The position numbers and the translations under genes are program-made. From Bog-473 sp963721585 (lineage in GTDB: Bacteria > Actinomycetota > Acidimicrobiia > Acidimicrobiales > RAAP-2): 64,000 nucleotides of DNA. Where the stretch lies: the NCBI GenBank assembly GCA_963721585.1, contig CAVRJN010000003.1, positions 62,001-126,000 on the forward strand. The letters run 5' to 3'. This document shows positions 51,891 to 59,703 of the stretch, one piece after another. Each line of letters starts with the position of its first letter. Position 1 is the first letter of the stretch. The notes below the pieces were generated by a model. It saw only the letters and a program-made list of their open reading frames with translations, was not told the DNA's origin and ran no database searches.

Positions 51891-53404
51891 GCGCCCACGC
51901 TACCGGTCGCCTCGGCATCGACCGACGCCTCCGTGCGGACCCAGTGGGCGGTGGGCGGCATGCCGGGTCCGAGGTGGATCGGGACGTCGAATGGTTGCGA
52001 CTCGAGCCCCGCCGCCTCCATCAGCTCGGTCAGGGCGTGCGGGATGGCGGCCGCCACGTCCCACAGGCGCGGGACGGCCCGGGCGTCCGATGCCAGCCCC
52101 CAATAGAGGACGCCCATGTTGCTCATGATCGTGATGTTGAGGCCCATTCCGTCCATCACCGGGCCGAGGGGGAACATCCCGAGCATCCGGCTGCCGCCCA
52201 GGTAGAGGGGAACATCAGGGCCCGGGACGTTGGAGATGACGAGGTTGGCCACGGGCCGGTGCCGGTCGGCGAGCTTCATCCCCGTATAGAGCCGGGCGGC
52301 CGCGGCGAAGACGTTCGGTGTGGCGTGCTCGGCCCAGTTCTGCAGCGTGGTCGCGCCGAGCGCCTTGTGTTCCTCCTTGGCGCCCTTGGTGCCTTCGTGG
52401 ATGAAGTGCAGGCGCTCCAGAGGGTCCTCTATGTGGCAGGGCAGCTGCACGAACATGGCGGAGACCTTGTTGGAGCCCTTCAGCTCGGCGACGTCGGGGG
52501 TCACCGAGACCGGGACCACCGACACGAGGGGAATGTCCGGGAGCTCGTCGCCGGCGAGCAGGTAGGTGCGCAGAGCGCCGGTGCACATGGCCAGGACCAC
52601 GTCGTTGACCGTCGTGTCCATTTTGTTCTTCAGCGCCTTGGCGTCGGCCAGGCTGGCGGCGGCGAACGCGACGCGGCGCCGGGAGTGCACGGCGACATTG
52701 ATCGAGGTGCGCGGTGCGGTCAGCGGCAGAGCAGCCTTCCCCGTGAGGTTCTGGCGGATCCGACGCACGTCGAAGATGCTCCTGGCGGTGCGCAGCACCA
52801 CGCGTCCGAGGTCGAAGGGCGCGACCAGGCCGGCCACCATCGCCTGCGACACCAACTCCAGACCGGAGGGAATGCGTGAGTCGAGCTGGCGTGCCGTCTG
52901 CGCCGGCGTCTCCACGCGGCGGGGCTCCAGGTCGAAGAGGACGCCCAGCAGCTCGGCTCCGGAGACGCCATCGATCGTGCTGTGGTGCATCTTGACCACC
53001 AGCGCGATCTTCCCGTCCTCCAAACCCTCGACGATCCACATCTCCCAGAGCGGGCGGTCGCGGTGCAACTGGCGGCTGATCACGTCGGCGGCGAAGTCGC
53101 CGAGCTCACGCATGCCCCCCGGGGAAGGCAACGCGGCGCGTCGCAGGTGGTTGTCGATGTCGAACTCGGGATCGTCGACCCAGACGGGGTGGCCGAGGCG
53201 CATCGGCACCTCCACCAGGCGGCGCTGGAAGACCGGCGCCAGTGGAATGCGGTCCTTGATCAGCTGGCGGATACGCCGGAACGAGTAGCCGTCGGGCACG
53301 GTCGAGGGATCGAAGACGGCAGCCATGGCCACGTGCATGTGAAGGGTCGGGGTCTCCATGTAGAGGAAACTCGCATCGAGCCCGGTCAGCCGTTCGGGGG
53401 TCAT
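51887..53404 (-). CDS. Wax ester synthase/diacylglycerol acyltransferase
   Basis: A 505-residue protein beginning LTGLDASFLYMETPTLHMHV. The catalytic motif MHHSTIDGVSGAELLGVLFD has HHxxxDG, near residue 140. PLWEMWIVEGLEDGKIALVV precedes it, and VISNVPGPDVPLYLGG with NITIMSNMGVLYWGL marks the C-terminal domain. It esterifies fatty acyl-CoA to diacylglycerol or long alcohols, forming storage lipid typical of actinobacteria. It is the first gene of a run into VOC, tsaC and tsaD. Confidence 0.95.
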   Translation of the reverse strand: MTPERLTGLDASFLYMETPTLHMHVAMAAVFDPSTVPDGYSFRRIRQLIKDRIPLAPVFQRRLVEVPMRLGHPVWVDDPEFDIDNHLRRAALPSPGGMRELGDFAADVISRQLHRDRPLWEMWIVEGLEDGKIALVVKMHHSTIDGVSGAELLGVLFDLEPRRVETPAQTARQLDSRIPSGLELVSQAMVAGLVAPFDLGRVVLRTARSIFDVRRIRQNLTGKAALPLTAPRTSINVAVHSRRRVAFAAASLADAKALKNKMDTTVNDVVLAMCTGALRTYLLAGDELPDIPLVSVVPVSVTPDVAELKGSNKVSAMFVQLPCHIEDPLERLHFIHEGTKGAKEEHKALGATTLQNWAEHATPNVFAAAARLYTGMKLADRHRPVANLVISNVPGPDVPLYLGGSRMLGMFPLGPVMDGMGLNITIMSNMGVLYWGLASDARAVPRLWDVAAAIPHALTELMEAAGLESQPFDVPIHLGPGMPPTAHWVRTEASVDAEATGSVGA

Positions 53405-53532
53405 CGACTCTCCTTGGTCATCGTGATGGCGTGCATAACCTCGCGCCTTCCCCAGGCCAGGGCAAACGGGACAGCGACACCTCCGACCAGGGTGGACCTG
53501 CGGGGACGGCGGGATCGGGCGAAGATAGTGGT

Positions 53533-54828
53533 GTGCCGTACGCCTTCTTGACCGTGACCCTCGTCGGAGCCGTGGCCGTGGTGCTCGCGTACCGCCCGAT
53601 CCGCAGGGAGCCTTTCACCATTCTCAGCTTCACCTGCGGGTGGATCGCCGGGGAGTTGGCCTTCCAGAACATCGTCTGGCAGCTGGTGGCCACCGGGCTC
53701 TTCATCTGGTTCGGGGCTCTTTCGAGCTGGGTCGGCTGGCTCGCCCTGGCCGTCGCCGTGGCGGGCTGGGTCGGGTTGATCGGCCTCGGCGTCGCCGCAC
53801 ACCGCACCGTCCGGGTCACCGCCTCCGCGCTGGCCGACGTGCGCAGCGCCGGCTTCCCCGTCCCCGTCGACCCGACCCCGCCGACGTGGGGCAGCTGGTG
53901 GCGGGTGACCCGCGCCATCCCGTTCCGCTCGCGGGCCGTGCAGGCCACGCGGAACATCGACTACTGGGGTGACGGGGACCGCCGCCACCGCCTCGACGTC
54001 TACCGGTCCCGGCTGGCGCCTCCAGCGAAGGCGCCGGTCATGGTGTACATCCACGGCGGCGCCTGGGTCATCGGCGAGAAGCGCGAGCAGGGCAAGCCGA
54101 TGATGTACGAGTTGGTCGCCCGGGGCTGGGTCTGCGTGGCCATCAACTACCGTCTCAGCCCCAAGGCCACCTGGCCGGATCACATCGTCGACGCGAAGCG
54201 GGCGGTGGCCTGGGTCAAGGAGCACATCGGCGAGTACGGGGGCGACCCCTCGTTCGTGGCGGTCAGCGGGGGATCGGCCGGCGGGCACCTGTGCGCGCTG
54301 CTCGCCCTGAGCGCCGGCGACGCCGCCTTCCAACCGGGGTTCGAGGAGGTCGACACGTCGGTGCAGGCCTGCGTCCCGTTCTACGGCGTCATGGATCTCA
54401 CCAGCTCCCCCGGCGGTTCGGAGCTCTTCGGTCCGGGCCTGGTCAAAATGCTGGAGAAGACGGTCATGAAGACGACCGAGTCCGAGCACCCCGAGGTCTT
54501 CCGTGCGGCGTCACCCACCTTCCGCGTCCGGGCTGAGGCACCCCCGTTTTTCGTGCTCCAGGGCGTGAATGACACCCTGGTGCCGGTGGAATCGGCGCGC
54601 ACATTCGTGCATCGCCTGCGGGCGGTGTCGCGCCAACCGGTGGCGTACGCGGAATTGCCCCTGGCCCAACACGCGTTCGACGTCCTTGCCTCCGTGCGCT
54701 GTCAGGCGACCACCTCGGCCGTTGCAGACTTCCTCCAGGGCGCCCTGAGCGGGGGCGCCCGGGCGCGCGCCGGCACTGCGACGCCCTCGCGAATTGTTTC
54801 TGACGTAGAGTCAGCTCCCGAATTGTGA
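53533..54828 (+). CDS. LipQ-like alpha/beta hydrolase with N-terminal membrane segments
   Basis: GTG 53533 begins VPYAFLTVTLVGAVAVVLAY, a first TM; an upstream ATG at 53431 is in frame but adds a hydrophilic leader. Two or three more TMs follow (ELAFQNIVWQLVATGLFIWF, WVGWLALAVAVAGWVGLIGL). From about residue 155 there is an HSL-type hydrolase: VMVYIHGGAWVIGEKREQGK (HGG oxyanion hole), VAVSGGSAGGHLCALLALS (nucleophile), LQGVNDTLVPVESAR (Asp) and LAQHAFDVL (His). The organisation matches mycobacterial LipQ. Possible role: membrane-near lipid ester hydrolysis. Confidence 0.87.
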   Translation: MPYAFLTVTLVGAVAVVLAYRPIRREPFTILSFTCGWIAGELAFQNIVWQLVATGLFIWFGALSSWVGWLALAVAVAGWVGLIGLGVAAHRTVRVTASALADVRSAGFPVPVDPTPPTWGSWWRVTRAIPFRSRAVQATRNIDYWGDGDRRHRLDVYRSRLAPPAKAPVMVYIHGGAWVIGEKREQGKPMMYELVARGWVCVAINYRLSPKATWPDHIVDAKRAVAWVKEHIGEYGGDPSFVAVSGGSAGGHLCALLALSAGDAAFQPGFEEVDTSVQACVPFYGVMDLTSSPGGSELFGPGLVKMLEKTVMKTTESEHPEVFRAASPTFRVRAEAPPFFVLQGVNDTLVPVESARTFVHRLRAVSRQPVAYAELPLAQHAFDVLASVRCQATTSAVADFLQGALSGGARARAGTATPSRIVSDVESAPEL

Positions 54829-54883
54829 CCGTCCGCCCCGTCCCAGTCGGAAGCGGGCCGGCGACGCGGGAGAACGAGAAGGG

Positions 54884-56227
54884 GTGGCTGTGGGGAAGAG
54901 GCAGAAGTACGGCTGCAGGTCACGGAGAGCCCTTCGGGGTGCGCTGGCTGGCTCCGTCATCGCCGGATCGGTCGTCATAGCGGGAGGTGCCCTGGTGGAT
55001 GGTGCCCCGGCCGGCGCAGCCTCCTCTTCCGCGGGCACCTGCACGCCGGCCCTGGCACCGACCGCGGCGCAAAATGCCTCCACGACGGGTATCACCCCCA
55101 AGTCGGTCACCGTCGGCAACGTCTCGATCATCTCCGGTCCCGTCCCCGGTCTGTTCGAGGGTGCCTCCATCGGCGTGAAGGCCTACTTCGACATGATCAA
55201 CGCCCAGGGCGGCGTCGACGGCCGCAAGCTGCTCGTCGACTCCAAGGACGACGCCTTCAGTGGCCAGCAGAACATGACCGACACCCAGGAGGCGATCAAC
55301 AGCGACTTCGCGCTCGTGGGGAGCTTCTCCCTCTTCGACGGCTACGGGTGCGCGGCGCTTGCGACCGACACCGCCGTCCCGGATGTCTCCGTGACGCTCG
55401 ACGCCGGAACGAACGCGCTACCTAACGACTTCAGCGCGCAACCGCTATCGGGTCAAGAGACCCTGGGGCCGGTCGATTACTACAAGAAGCACTACCCAAA
55501 GGACACGACCGTAGGAGCAATCGTCTCGGACGTCGCCTCGGCCGAGACCCAGATGGCCCAGCAGTTCGCGGGATTGAAGAGCCAGGGCTACAAGATCGCC
55601 TATGTCGACGATGTCAATCCGCTCGCGTCAGACTTCACCACCGATGTCATCAACATGAAGAACAAAGGTGTCAATGCCGTCGACCTGACCGGGATCGACT
55701 GGCAGGACGCGGCCATCTTCGTCGAGAACGCCAACACGCAGAACTGGCACCCGGGACTGATCTTCTCGGAAGGTCCTGTCTACGCCGACCAGTTCATCTC
55801 CCACGCCGGCGGCCCGGCGGTGACCAACGGGATCCAGATCGGGCAGGTCTACGCCCTCTACCTCGGCCAGGACGCCAGCAAGGTGCCGGCGGTCAAGCAG
55901 TTCGACACCTATGTGAAGAAGGTGAACCCGTCATGGGTCCCCGATCTCTACACGCTCTTCGGGTGGGCCTCGGGCGAAATGTTCGTCCAGGCGCTCAAGG
56001 CAGCCGGGCCACATCCGACCCGCGGATCCGTCATTGCGCAGCTCAAGAAGATCACGAGCTTCAACGCCGACGGGCTCTTCGGTGGATCGGATCCCGCGGC
56101 CAAGACGCTGACGCCCTGCTTCTTGATGGCCGGCATCAAGGACGGCAATTTCGTCCGAGAGCTGCCGGCGGGCACCGGCTTCGACTGCAACGCGAAGTTG
56201 TACGACGCATCCGGGGTCACGGGCTGA
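54884..56227 (+). CDS. Branched-chain-amino-acid-type ABC substrate-binding protein
   Basis: A 447-residue protein with GTG 54884 (a second GTG at 54890). The basic N-terminus and hydrophobic stretch (ALAGSVIAGSVVIAGGALV), ending AGAASS, are a Sec signal; there is no lipobox Cys. The mature part has the type-I periplasmic-binding fold of LivK/Peripla_BP_6: TVGNVSIISGPVPGLFEGAS, VKAYFDMINAQGGVDGRKLL, DTQEAINSDFALVGSFSLFD. Ligand unknown; such proteins bind amino acids, urea, amides or aromatic acids. It is first of a four-gene transporter set. Confidence 0.9.
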   Translation: MAVGKRQKYGCRSRRALRGALAGSVIAGSVVIAGGALVDGAPAGAASSSAGTCTPALAPTAAQNASTTGITPKSVTVGNVSIISGPVPGLFEGASIGVKAYFDMINAQGGVDGRKLLVDSKDDAFSGQQNMTDTQEAINSDFALVGSFSLFDGYGCAALATDTAVPDVSVTLDAGTNALPNDFSAQPLSGQETLGPVDYYKKHYPKDTTVGAIVSDVASAETQMAQQFAGLKSQGYKIAYVDDVNPLASDFTTDVINMKNKGVNAVDLTGIDWQDAAIFVENANTQNWHPGLIFSEGPVYADQFISHAGGPAVTNGIQIGQVYALYLGQDASKVPAVKQFDTYVKKVNPSWVPDLYTLFGWASGEMFVQALKAAGPHPTRGSVIAQLKKITSFNADGLFGGSDPAAKTLTPCFLMAGIKDGNFVRELPAGTGFDCNAKLYDASGVTG

Positions 56228-56275
56228 GGCCCGTGTCGCGGTTGGTTTCTTCAGCGGTGGGCGAGAGGTAGAGAC

Positions 56276-58231
56276 GTGAGCACGTTCCTCTCCTTCACGG
56301 TGCTCGGCGTCGTCTTCGGTGCCGTCTACGGCCTCTTGGCCATCGGCTTGGTCGTCACCTACAACACGACCGGTGTCTTCAATTTCGCCCAGGGCGCGGT
56401 GGGCATGGTGGCTGCGTTCTCGTACTGGGAACTGTGGCAGAACGAGCATTGGCCGTTCCTTCTCGCCATCGTGTTCATCATCTTCGTCGAGGCGCCTCTG
56501 TTGGCTCTCGTGGTGGAGTTCGTGCTCTTCCGCCGCATCCACGGGGCCACGGTGGAACGGTCGCTCATGGTGTCGCTCGGTCTCCTGGTGATCCTGCTCG
56601 GGGTGGCGACCATCTTCTGGAGCAGCCCCGATGTCATCCGCTCCGTGTCGCCGTTCTTCACCCAGTCGGACGGGACGGTGCTGTCGGTCCGCCTGTTCGG
56701 GGCCAACGGCGTCACGCTCCAGTACCAACAGATCATGATCGTGGTCGTGACCGCGGTGGTCGGCGTCGCGCTCGGCGTCTTTCTCCGGCGGGCCCGCCTC
56801 GGTGTGGCCATGCGTGCCGTGGTCGACGATCCCGAGCTGGTGGCGCTGGCCGGCGCCAAGCCCTACCGGATGTCGCAGATGGGCTGGGTGCTGGGCTTCA
56901 TGCTCGCCGCACTCGCGGGCATCCTCATCGCTCCGCTCATCGGGCAGACGGGGTTGACGTCGACCCAGCTGACGCTCCTGGCCCTCAACGGATTCGCTGC
57001 TGCAGTGGTGGGCCGGCTGCGCAGCCTGCCGATGACCTTCGTCGGTGCGCTCATCCTCGGACTCATCACCTACTACGCCCAGGGTTATCTGCCTGGTCAC
57101 ATCAACGCCGGGCTGGCTGCGGTGTTGGTCGAGGTGATCCCGGTCGCGTTCCTCTTCGTCGCGTTGCTCGTGATTCCCGCGGCCCGCCTCGCGCCGGCCG
57201 GGCGCCTGGCCGTCCGGTCCGCCCCCAAGGTGGCGACGGCGCGCCAGTCGGCGGTCGGCGCGGTCCTGCTCGTCGCCGTCATGGTGTTCCTCGCCGCCAT
57301 GACGGGCGCGACCGCCCTGGCGACGCTCACACAGGGACTCGCTCTCGGGATCGTCGGCCTGTCGCTCGTCCTCCTCGTCGGCTACGCGGGGCAGGTCTCG
57401 CTGTGCCAGCTCACCTTCATGGGCATCGGCGCGTTCACCATGGGCAAGACACTCGGGGGCGACTCGTGGTGGGGGGTGCTCCTGGCGGTGGCGGTATCCG
57501 GCGCCGTCGGGGCGTTGGTGGCATTGCCCACGCTCCGTTTCCGCGGCCTCTACCTCGCGCTGGCCACGTTCGCCTTCGGAGCGGTCATGTACTCCGCCTT
57601 CTTCGACAACTCGAGCATCATCTCTGACGGATCCCGGATCAACGTGGGGCGGCCGGGACTGCCCTTCATGAACACGGTGAGCAACCAGTCCGAGCTGATT
57701 GAGGTGGCGGTGGTCGCCGCCCTCTGCGTCCTGGTGGTGGGTCTGGTGCGGCGCAGCATCTTCGGCCGCCGGCTGGTGGCGATGAGCGACTCGCCGGCGG
57801 CGTTTGCCACGGTCGGCCTGAGCTCGGTCCGAACCAAGGTGATCGTCTTCAGCCTGTCTGCCGCCATGGCCGGTCTCGGCGGCGTCTTCTATGCCGGGCA
57901 GCAGGGGGGCATCGGCGCGACCGATGTCCAGTACATCGGCAGCCTGACCCTGCTCCTGTTCGTGGCGATCTGGGGCATCCGCACGCTGAGCGGCGCTCTC
58001 CTGGGTGGTCTCACCGCCGCGGCGCTCCCCGTCCTGCAGACCCACCTTCCCACCTCGTTGGCCGATCTCACCGGGCTGGCGGCCGGCATCGGCATTGTGC
58101 TGCTGGCCCGCAGCCCCGATGGGATCCTCGGCATGACCTGGCTGGCGAACCGGGTCCACCTGCCGTTCGGCCACGAGGAAGACGAGAGCGGTCTGTTGAC
58201 CGTCGAACGCGAGGTGGCCAATGCCGCCTGA
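56276..58231 (+). CDS. Fused LivH-LivM ABC permease
   Basis: A 651-residue protein joining both permeases of a branched-chain-type transporter. Residues 1-300 are LivH-like (GAVYGLLAIGLVVTYNTTGV, NFAQGAVGM, LRRARLGVAMRAVVDDPELV with the EAA-like loop). Residues 330-640 are LivM-like (LVLLVGYAGQVSLCQLTFMG, GLYLALATFAFGAVMY, GRRLVAMSDSPAAFATVGLS). About sixteen TMs. The fusion gives fixed 1:1 stoichiometry. GTG start; the last 11 bases overlap the first ATPase gene. Confidence 0.93.
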   Translation: MSTFLSFTVLGVVFGAVYGLLAIGLVVTYNTTGVFNFAQGAVGMVAAFSYWELWQNEHWPFLLAIVFIIFVEAPLLALVVEFVLFRRIHGATVERSLMVSLGLLVILLGVATIFWSSPDVIRSVSPFFTQSDGTVLSVRLFGANGVTLQYQQIMIVVVTAVVGVALGVFLRRARLGVAMRAVVDDPELVALAGAKPYRMSQMGWVLGFMLAALAGILIAPLIGQTGLTSTQLTLLALNGFAAAVVGRLRSLPMTFVGALILGLITYYAQGYLPGHINAGLAAVLVEVIPVAFLFVALLVIPAARLAPAGRLAVRSAPKVATARQSAVGAVLLVAVMVFLAAMTGATALATLTQGLALGIVGLSLVLLVGYAGQVSLCQLTFMGIGAFTMGKTLGGDSWWGVLLAVAVSGAVGALVALPTLRFRGLYLALATFAFGAVMYSAFFDNSSIISDGSRINVGRPGLPFMNTVSNQSELIEVAVVAALCVLVVGLVRRSIFGRRLVAMSDSPAAFATVGLSSVRTKVIVFSLSAAMAGLGGVFYAGQQGGIGATDVQYIGSLTLLLFVAIWGIRTLSGALLGGLTAAALPVLQTHLPTSLADLTGLAAGIGIVLLARSPDGILGMTWLANRVHLPFGHEEDESGLLTVEREVANAA

Positions 58232-58991
58232 TGCTGGCGGGGCCGGCGGCGGCCATGTCTCCGCTCTCCACGTGGATAACGTGAGCGTCCACTTCGGCGG
58301 GGTGGCTGCATTGTCGGACGTCTCGATCCATGCGGAGGCGGGAATGGTGACTGGTCTGATCGGTCCGAACGGCGCCGGAAAGACGACGCTCTTCAACGTC
58401 ATCACGGGGCTGCAGCGGCCGAATCGCGGCTCCGTCTCGCTGGGCGGGACCGAGGTCACCCGCAAGAGCACACACGTCCGGGCCCGACTCGGCCTGGCCC
58501 GGACGTTCCAGCGCCTCGAGCTCTTCTCGACCTTGAGCGCGGTGGACAACGTCCGCGTCGGCCTCGAAGCCTCCGGCCGCGCCGGTCCGGCCGCTGCAAT
58601 CGGACTGCTCGAACGGGTCGGCGTAGGGGAGGAGGCTGCTGCCCCGGTGTCGTCGCTTCCGACGGGGTCGGCTCGACTGGTGGAGCTGGCTCGCGCGCTG
58701 TCGACCGAGCCAAAAGTCCTCCTGCTCGATGAGCCGTGCTCGGGTCTCGACGAGCGCGAGACGGTGGCCCTGGGCGAGCTGCTCACGTCGCTCGCCGCGG
58801 AGGGCCGTGCCGTCGTCCTGGTCGAGCACGACACCGACCTCGTCCTGCGAATCTGTGGGACGGTCCACGTGCTCGACTTCGGCCAGGTGATCGCCTCGGG
58901 TCCCCCCGAGCAGATACGCCGCGACCCGGCCGTGCAGGAGGCCTACCTCGGCCATGCCGCGGATGCGGCGCCGACGGAGGCGGGCGCATGA
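58221..58991 (+). CDS. ABC transporter ATPase, LivG-like
   Basis: A 256-residue ATPase: Walker A IGPNGAGKTTLFNVI (about 51-65), Q-loop LARTFQRLELF, Walker B VLLLDEPCSGLD, H-loop VVLVEHDTDL. The signature region reads SSLPTGSARLVELARALSTE where LivG proteins have LSYGQQR(L/R)LEIARAL, so the canonical Gly-Gly/Gln of the C-motif is replaced. The partner ATPase has a normal LSGGEQQ, so one composite ATP site may be weak. It overlaps the permease upstream (11 bases) and the next ATPase (four bases). Confidence 0.92.
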   Translation: MPPDAGGAGGGHVSALHVDNVSVHFGGVAALSDVSIHAEAGMVTGLIGPNGAGKTTLFNVITGLQRPNRGSVSLGGTEVTRKSTHVRARLGLARTFQRLELFSTLSAVDNVRVGLEASGRAGPAAAIGLLERVGVGEEAAAPVSSLPTGSARLVELARALSTEPKVLLLDEPCSGLDERETVALGELLTSLAAEGRAVVLVEHDTDLVLRICGTVHVLDFGQVIASGPPEQIRRDPAVQEAYLGHAADAAPTEAGA

Positions 58992-59695
58992 AGGCGGACC
59001 TGGGCGCGGGCGTCGCGATCAAGGGTGTCCACGCCGCCTACGGGCGCATCGAGGTGTTGCACGGTGTGGACCTGGACATCCCTGGCGGCAGTGTGTTCGC
59101 GCTGCTCGGCCCCAACGGTGCCGGAAAGAGCACGCTCCTCAAGGTCATGAACGGGCGGTTGCGCCCGACTGGAGGGACTGTCGCCATCGACTGGGTGACG
59201 CCCTCGAGCTGGACGCCCGAGGTCTTGGCCCGGGCCGGCGTCATCGCCATCCCCGAAGGGCGCGGTGTGTTCCCGAATCTGACGGTGCGCGACAACCTGC
59301 GCATGTGGACCTACCGGGGCGGCCTGACCACCGCCGAGGTCGAGGAACGCGCCTACGAGCAGTTCCCCCGGCTGAAGGAACGCCGCAAGCAGCTCGCCGG
59401 AACGCTGTCCGGGGGCGAGCAGCAGATGCTGGCCATCTCGCGCGCCTTGGCCGGGGAGACGAAGGTGCTCCTGCTCGATGAGATCTCCATGGGCCTCGCG
59501 CCCATCATCGTGGCCCATCTCTACGAGCTCGTGGCGAGCATCGCGGCCAGTGGGGTGACCGTCATCGTGGTCGAGCAATTCGCCGAGACCGCCCTCGGGG
59601 TGGCCGACCGCGCCGCCATCATGTTGCACGGCCGCGTGGCCCACGAGGGAACGCCCGAGGAGATGGCCCACGCGGCCGAGTCCGCCTACCTCTGA
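58988..59695 (+). CDS. ABC transporter ATPase, LivF-like
   Basis: ATG 58988 overlaps the previous stop. The 235-residue protein has GVHAAYGRIEVLHGVDLDIP, Walker A LLGPNGAGKSTLLKVMNG, IAIPEGRGVFPNLTVRDNLR, signature LAGTLSGGEQQMLAISRALA, Walker B VLLLDEISMGLAP and H-loop residue in VVEQFAETAL (Gln in place of His, as usual in LivF). It completes the transporter started at 54884. Its end is eight bases from the convergent valS stop. Confidence 0.93.
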   Translation: MKADLGAGVAIKGVHAAYGRIEVLHGVDLDIPGGSVFALLGPNGAGKSTLLKVMNGRLRPTGGTVAIDWVTPSSWTPEVLARAGVIAIPEGRGVFPNLTVRDNLRMWTYRGGLTTAEVEERAYEQFPRLKERRKQLAGTLSGGEQQMLAISRALAGETKVLLLDEISMGLAPIIVAHLYELVASIAASGVTVIVVEQFAETALGVADRAAIMLHGRVAHEGTPEEMAHAAESAYL

Positions 59696-59703
59696 CCGCC
59701 AGA

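Noticed and set aside
55931..58834. 967-codon minus-strand frame antisense to the ABC transporter genes
   Set aside because: Low-complexity His/Asp/Glu/Arg translation and no start site; the transporter genes are certain.
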